Source of the DNA: Chloroflexota bacterium
Lineage (GTDB): Bacteria > Chloroflexota > UBA6077
Direction: 5' to 3'
NCBI GenBank assembly: GCA_021788565.1
Contig: JAJYKO010000052.1
Coordinates: 1 to 8,542, forward strand
Length of the DNA stretch: 8,542 bases
How positions within the stretch are numbered: position 1 is the stretch's first letter; each line of letters starts with the position of its first letter. A model generated the notes under the pieces. The model saw only the letters and a program-made list of their open reading frames with translations, did not search any database and was not told the origin of the DNA. The position numbers were made by a program, and so were the translations under genes. Below are positions 4,644 to 8,542 of this stretch, piece by piece.

Positions 4644-7600
4644 TCACTTCGCGTCGCCCTGACCTTCCGCTTGCTGCGACTGCGAGATCGGAAGCACGAA
4701 AGTGAAGGCGCTTCCCTGCCCGGGGGTACTCTCTGCCCAAATGCGTCCCCTGTGGGCCTCGATGATGTTTCGGCAGATGTACAGGCCCAACCCACTGCCG
4801 GGTGTTTTCCTACTGTAGCCGCCTTCGACCCTGTAGAACTTGTCGAAGATCCGCGGAAGATGGTGGGCGGCTATCCCAATGCCTTCGTCGGTAACTCTCA
4901 CCTCCACTTCGGAGCCTCGCTCGTGTACCTCCACGTGGATCGGCCTGCCCATCGGCGAGTACTTTATAGCGTTCCCGACGAGGTTGTCCATCACCAACTC
5001 GATCTGAACTCGATCTCCCTCGACGTGGATCGGCTTGTCCGGCATCTCCAGGGTGATCTCGTGTCCTCTGGACGTAGAGCGAGCCGTTGCCACTGCACTG
5101 CTTACCACCTGGGAGATGTCCATCTCCTGCGTGGTCAGTTTGAACAGACCTGACTCCATCCGGGAGGCACTGAGGATGTTCTCTATCAGTTTGGCAAGCC
5201 GATCGGAAGCCCCATCTATCCCCATCAGGAATCTGTGAGCTGTGGCGTCGTCGATGTTAAGCTGGGGGTTCAACAGGGTCGACGCGTAGCCCTTGATAAG
5301 GCCCAGCGGAGTTCGAAGCTCATGGGACACCATGGAAACGAACTCCGACTTCATCCGCTCCACCTCGCGAAGCCGGCTGATGTCGGTGGCAATGATGACT
5401 CCCATACCCTCGCCCCGCTCGACCGTATGGACATAGGAGTAGCTTGCCGCCACATCTCGCTCCTCGCCCTCCCTCGTGACCACCACCGCCTCAAAGTATG
5501 GAATCGATTGTCGCTTCTCCACCACCTGCAGCATGCTGGACGTCGCCTCGGCGCCTTTTCCAGATGCCGGCAGTTGGCCAAGGAACAGTTCCTGGCACGG
5601 CTGTCCTACCACTTCGGGCGCATGCCAGCCGGTCAGTGTCTCGGCTGCCGGGTTGATACGGGTCACGCAGTTGTTCTGGTCCAGGATGATGATGGAGTCG
5701 GAGGTGTTGCTGATGATGGCATCCAACTCGTCGCGCTCGCTCTCCACGCTCTGGAAGAGGATGGCGTTCTGCACTATGACCGCTGCGTTGGCCGAGAGTA
5801 TCGTCAAGAGTCGAATGTCATTTTCGTTAAATGCCGAGACCATCCGTCCGCTTACCAGTACTGCTCCGATGAGTTTGTCCTGGGCGCGCATCGGCGCCAC
5901 CAGCCACGGCTGATGCGTCCACTGTCCTGCGCAGGTGACTACCAGACCATCCACCGACTGGGCAGGACAGAAGGCCCCTTCACTCTGTTCAACTGCGCCA
6001 TCGACCTGGAACCTCATCTCGGAAAGCAGTTCTGGCGAGAAACCGTAGGCCGGAAACTGGGGAATCAAGGTCTCATCCCTGTCTGCCAGCAACAGCACGC
6101 AGCTATCGGCATGAATGAGCTGCGCTATGGACCTGGATAGCTCCCTGTAGGTATCCTCCAGGTTAGTCAGCGTGGCGACGCTGTGGGAGATTTCTGCCAG
6201 TCCTGCCAGTTCCCGAACGCGCTCCTGGAGAGAGCTGAACAGCTGAGCGTTCCGGATGGCGATAGCCCCTTGATGGGCAAAAGACGAAAGGAACTCCACA
6301 TCCGCCTGGTTGAACTGGTCGGTCCGATTGCCGAAAACGGCCAGAACGCCGATGGTCCGCCCTCCGAGAACGAGGGGAACGCCCAGATAGGAGCGCAGAT
6401 CTTCGGCCCCTGGCTGGTTCATCCATTCTGGCCGTGCGACGACGGGTAGATCCGGCACCAGGTAGGGTTCCCCTTTCCTCACCACTTCCCAGGACATTCC
6501 GCGGCCTGCATGAGGTCTGGTGCTGCCGTTCAACTCGATCGGAAGCCCCTTGGCCGCGCGAAACACCAGGTCTCCATCCGCCTCGTTCACCAGCAGAATG
6601 GCGCATCCCCTGGCACGCACCATCTCGGCGGCCATGTGGGTGATGATCTGCAGGGTCTCGTTGAGGTCCAGTCCCGCCGCGAGAGCGTCGCCGACCCGGT
6701 GGAATGAGGCTAGAAGCTCCCGGCTCTTCTTCTGGGTCTCCTGATAGAGGCGGGCGTTCTCGAACTCGATGGCGGCCTCGGAGACGAAGATCTCCAGAAG
6801 CCTCGAGTCGCTCTCGCTGAACTGGTGGATGCCCAACCTGGACAGTGTGATCACGCCGATTACCCGACCCTCAAAGTTGATGGGCACCGCGAGCATCGAT
6901 TCGTCGACCACCTCGGTACCGGGTATGTAATAGGCGCGGGCGTCCCTCGCGGCGTCGTCGACGATCAGTGGAATGCCGGTCTGGGCAACGTAACCCGTGA
7001 TGCCCTGGCCCATGGCTATGCGCAGCGATTCCAGCGTTGCGACGGGATACTCGCGGCTTGAGCTCACCACAGCCAGGGGAACCAGCTCGTTGGTATCCTC
7101 CTGAAGCACCAGCACACGACAGTTGTCATACCTGACCAGGTTGCGCAACTCGTCGGCGATTATCCCGGCTATGGAGCTCACGCTACGGGAGCGGCTCAGC
7201 TTGGCCATGATGGATTGCAGCCGCTCGAGCTGCGAGCTCCACTGCTCGACCTCGGTGTACAGGCGGGCATTCTGTATGGCGATGGCGGCCTGGCTCGCGA
7301 TTGCCGTGGCGGTCTCGATTTCGCTCTGGGTGTAATTGTGGTGGGAGCGGACGTGGTTGATGAACAGGGTTCCCTGAATCTGGCCCCGAGCGATCACAGG
7401 GAGCACCAGGATCGTCTTGTCGCCGAAAAAGTTGACCGCGACCTTGTCGGTGCGGGGATCGTTGAGCGCGTCAAGCACTAGAACAGGCTGCTCGGATCGA
7501 ATTGCCTTCTCGGAGAGCGGCTCGGACTCCAGGGGAATGCCGGCCACCTTCCAGTGGCGAACGAAGTCCAGGGGCATCCCATAAAGGGAGGACGGTCGAA

Positions 7601-8324
7601 GGGTTACGCCGTCCTTCTCCAATAGCCAGAGGCCACATCTGTCGGCTCCTACGAGCGTAGCCGTGCGCTCGGTAACCAGGTCCAGCACTTCTTCGAGCCG
7701 CAGGGTGGAGCCTGCCGTCCTCGCCACCTCTACCAGAGCAGAGGCGGCTCGAACCCTTCTACCGTGGCTGCCGATCACCCGCAGCCCAGCGCCGATGGCC
7801 TTCACAAAACCCTCGGCCAGTACCGCCTTCTTTTCCGGAAGCGGGGCCAGACCCTCTCCTAGCGCCACCAGAATCGCAAAATCGTCGCCGTCGTACGGAA
7901 CGGGCCACGCGAAGAGCTGCCGCTCAGCACCGTCTACCTGCACGACGGTGTCGACCCGAGACTGATAGGCGGTGCCGTTGTCCCTCGGACCAATCCGGCT
8001 ACGTGCCTCCACCGCAACTCGTGCGAGCGTATCCCCCAGGCCTCGCTCCCTCGTCCTGGGAGTCAGGGCACACAACACAGAACCCTCGCTTCGTCCGAAT
8101 GGCTCACCCATCAGGATCCCTGGAATGGTTGAGGCAACCGGCACGCCGTCTAGCGCTTCCGACAGGCTAATCAGGAGCGGGGAAACGAGGGCCACGACGT
8201 CTTCCGGCGCACGGCTTGACCCTCCGACCTGGCACACCTCTCGTGACGGGACACTGCCCGACACGGGTTCGGAGCCGTTGGCGACTGTTGGATTATCGAG
8301 AGATTCAGGTCCGCTGTAAGGCAT
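4644..8324 (-). CDS. Soluble multi-GAF/PAS sensor histidine kinase
   Basis: The protein has 1226 residues from the preferred ATG. In order: an unassigned region (1-190), four GAF domains (about 196-358, 373-527, 541-696, 708-857), a PAS domain (864-981, with AIISNTSDSIIILD and INPAAETLTGW), HisKA (989-1057) with phosphorylated H1001 in SHELRTPLG, and HATPase (about 1101-1213) with N-box N1118 (NLVGNAIKYSP), G1 box DEGIGI from D1146, IFDKFYR and G2 box GSGLGL (1176-1181). Helices such as FVSEAAIEFENARLY link the GAF units. There is no signal peptide or membrane segment, so it senses inside the cell; the GAF ligands are unknown. There is no receiver or Hpt domain, so the two REC genes behind it are the likely partners. 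ATG 8324 has GGAGAGG (8328-8334) at ideal spacing; an upstream in-frame GTG at 8381 would add 19 residues but has no SD. Confidence 0.95.
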   Translation of the reverse strand: MPYSGPESLDNPTVANGSEPVSGSVPSREVCQVGGSSRAPEDVVALVSPLLISLSEALDGVPVASTIPGILMGEPFGRSEGSVLCALTPRTRERGLGDTLARVAVEARSRIGPRDNGTAYQSRVDTVVQVDGAERQLFAWPVPYDGDDFAILVALGEGLAPLPEKKAVLAEGFVKAIGAGLRVIGSHGRRVRAASALVEVARTAGSTLRLEEVLDLVTERTATLVGADRCGLWLLEKDGVTLRPSSLYGMPLDFVRHWKVAGIPLESEPLSEKAIRSEQPVLVLDALNDPRTDKVAVNFFGDKTILVLPVIARGQIQGTLFINHVRSHHNYTQSEIETATAIASQAAIAIQNARLYTEVEQWSSQLERLQSIMAKLSRSRSVSSIAGIIADELRNLVRYDNCRVLVLQEDTNELVPLAVVSSSREYPVATLESLRIAMGQGITGYVAQTGIPLIVDDAARDARAYYIPGTEVVDESMLAVPINFEGRVIGVITLSRLGIHQFSESDSRLLEIFVSEAAIEFENARLYQETQKKSRELLASFHRVGDALAAGLDLNETLQIITHMAAEMVRARGCAILLVNEADGDLVFRAAKGLPIELNGSTRPHAGRGMSWEVVRKGEPYLVPDLPVVARPEWMNQPGAEDLRSYLGVPLVLGGRTIGVLAVFGNRTDQFNQADVEFLSSFAHQGAIAIRNAQLFSSLQERVRELAGLAEISHSVATLTNLEDTYRELSRSIAQLIHADSCVLLLADRDETLIPQFPAYGFSPELLSEMRFQVDGAVEQSEGAFCPAQSVDGLVVTCAGQWTHQPWLVAPMRAQDKLIGAVLVSGRMVSAFNENDIRLLTILSANAAVIVQNAILFQSVESERDELDAIISNTSDSIIILDQNNCVTRINPAAETLTGWHAPEVVGQPCQELFLGQLPASGKGAEATSSMLQVVEKRQSIPYFEAVVVTREGEERDVAASYSYVHTVERGEGMGVIIATDISRLREVERMKSEFVSMVSHELRTPLGLIKGYASTLLNPQLNIDDATAHRFLMGIDGASDRLAKLIENILSASRMESGLFKLTTQEMDISQVVSSAVATARSTSRGHEITLEMPDKPIHVEGDRVQIELVMDNLVGNAIKYSPMGRPIHVEVHERGSEVEVRVTDEGIGIAAHHLPRIFDKFYRVEGGYSRKTPGSGLGLYICRNIIEAHRGRIWAESTPGQGSAFTFVLPISQSQQAEGQGDAK

Positions 8325-8436
8325 CGGCCTCTCCGTGCTCTCGGGCGGCATCGGGTTGCGGGTTGTCGCTCGAAGGACCACCGAGAATCGCCCGAGCTAC
8401 GACTCCAATCTGCGGCACAGTTCGAAGGGTGCACGA

Positions 8437-8445
8437 ATTGTACCA
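8437..8445 (-). promoter_or_regulatory. Candidate extended -10 promoter of the kinase operon
   Basis: On the minus strand TGGTACAAT fits the extended -10 pattern (TGn before a hexamer five of six like TATAAT). The -35 position (8460-8465, GCTGCA) is poor, as is common for extended -10 promoters. Transcription would start near 8430, leaving a leader of about 105 bases to the preferred start. The CCCGCGGG palindrome at 8465-8472 directly adjoins the -35 region and could be an operator. Confidence 0.45.
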
Positions 8446-8464
8446 TTCGCTGGGCGTGATGCAG

Positions 8465-8527
8465 CCCGCGGGGTCTCGAGGTGCCCGGACGCATCAGGAC
8501 AGGACCATGAGCGAAAGACCCCGCGGG
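8465..8527. repeat. 12-base inverted repeat with palindromic arms upstream of the kinase operon
   Basis: CCCGCGGGGTCT (8465-8476) and AGACCCCGCGGG (8516-8527) are exact reverse complements, 39 bases apart. Each arm contains the self-complementary octamer CCCGCGGG. Outside the arms GCAGC (8461-8465) and GCTGC (8535-8539) could extend the pairing. Possible roles are paired operator sites for the kinase operon or a divergent gene, or a terminator hairpin of a neighbouring transcript. Confidence 0.6.
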
Positions 8528-8542
8528 TTTGGCCGCTGCTTT
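8507..8542 (+). CDS. Possible start of a divergent gene, cut by window edge
   Basis: An ATG at 8507 is preceded by AGGA at 8496-8499 (seven bases away) and opens a frame that runs off the window (MSERPRGFGRCF). The codons look ordinary for a GC-rich genome, but 12 residues cannot be assigned to any family. If real, it is transcribed away from the kinase operon and the second palindrome arm lies within its first codons. Confidence 0.3.
   Translation, partial: MSERPRGFGRCF

Noticed and set aside
5235..6140. Open frame of 301 codons on the plus strand inside the kinase gene
   Set aside because: It is opposite the GAF and PAS coding region, has odd composition and no recognisable domain or good SD.
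8325..8381. GTG start adding 19 residues to the kinase
   Set aside because: There is no SD before GTG 8381, while ATG 8324 has GGAGAGG at ideal spacing. It remains possible, since the promoter candidate lies upstream of both.
1..8542. tRNA or rRNA genes, CRISPR arrays, transposase genes, prophage or defence genes
   Set aside because: I looked on both strands and saw no direct-repeat arrays, cloverleaf sequences, transposase motifs or phage-type genes. The only repeat-like element is the convergent inverted repeat.

Overview
The window comes from a GC-rich bacterium. Genes are packed tightly, Shine-Dalgarno (SD) sites are clear and some starts are GTG. A deep-branching, Gram-positive-like or monoderm lineage fits best, and Chloroflexota is my first guess. 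The reasons are yqeY next to a PgpH-type 7TM-HD protein, a LarA-family protein next to an M29-like metalloprotein, and a very large soluble multi-GAF histidine kinase feeding stand-alone REC proteins. This placement is inference, because no rRNA or other marker gene is present.

Left part (1-1205). Two genes run leftward: yqeY (637-1083) and the first third of a pgpH-type gene (1-595, cut by the window edge). They are driven by a promoter with perfect TTGACA and TATAAT hexamers and a very short leader. The 122 bases between yqeY and the rightward larA homologue form a divergent promoter region.

Middle part (1206-3513). Two rightward genes form a probable operon. The first is a LarA-family protein with the nickel-pincer racemase motifs. 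The second is an M29 aminopeptidase-like protein whose metal ligands are recognisable but which lacks the expected tyrosine. No cofactor-making larB, larC or larE gene is in the window.

Convergent gap (3514-3731). No gene is seen here. Almost the whole gap is one large imperfect inverted repeat (3512-3724) that starts in the stop codon of the M29-like gene and ends 7 bases short of the stop of the opposing gene. It can fold as RNA from either strand, and it is the most unusual non-coding structure in the window.

Right part (3732-8381). A leftward signalling operon, in order of transcription: a soluble sensor histidine kinase of about 1226 residues (unassigned N-terminal region, four GAF domains, PAS, HisKA, HATPase), then two single-domain response regulators. 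The kinase has no membrane segment, receiver or Hpt domain, and neither regulator has an output domain. Phosphate probably passes from the kinase to one or both RECs, which must act by protein contacts or through another partner. An extended -10 promoter candidate and a pair of CCCGCGGG palindromes lie upstream. A possible divergent gene starts at 8507 and leaves the window.
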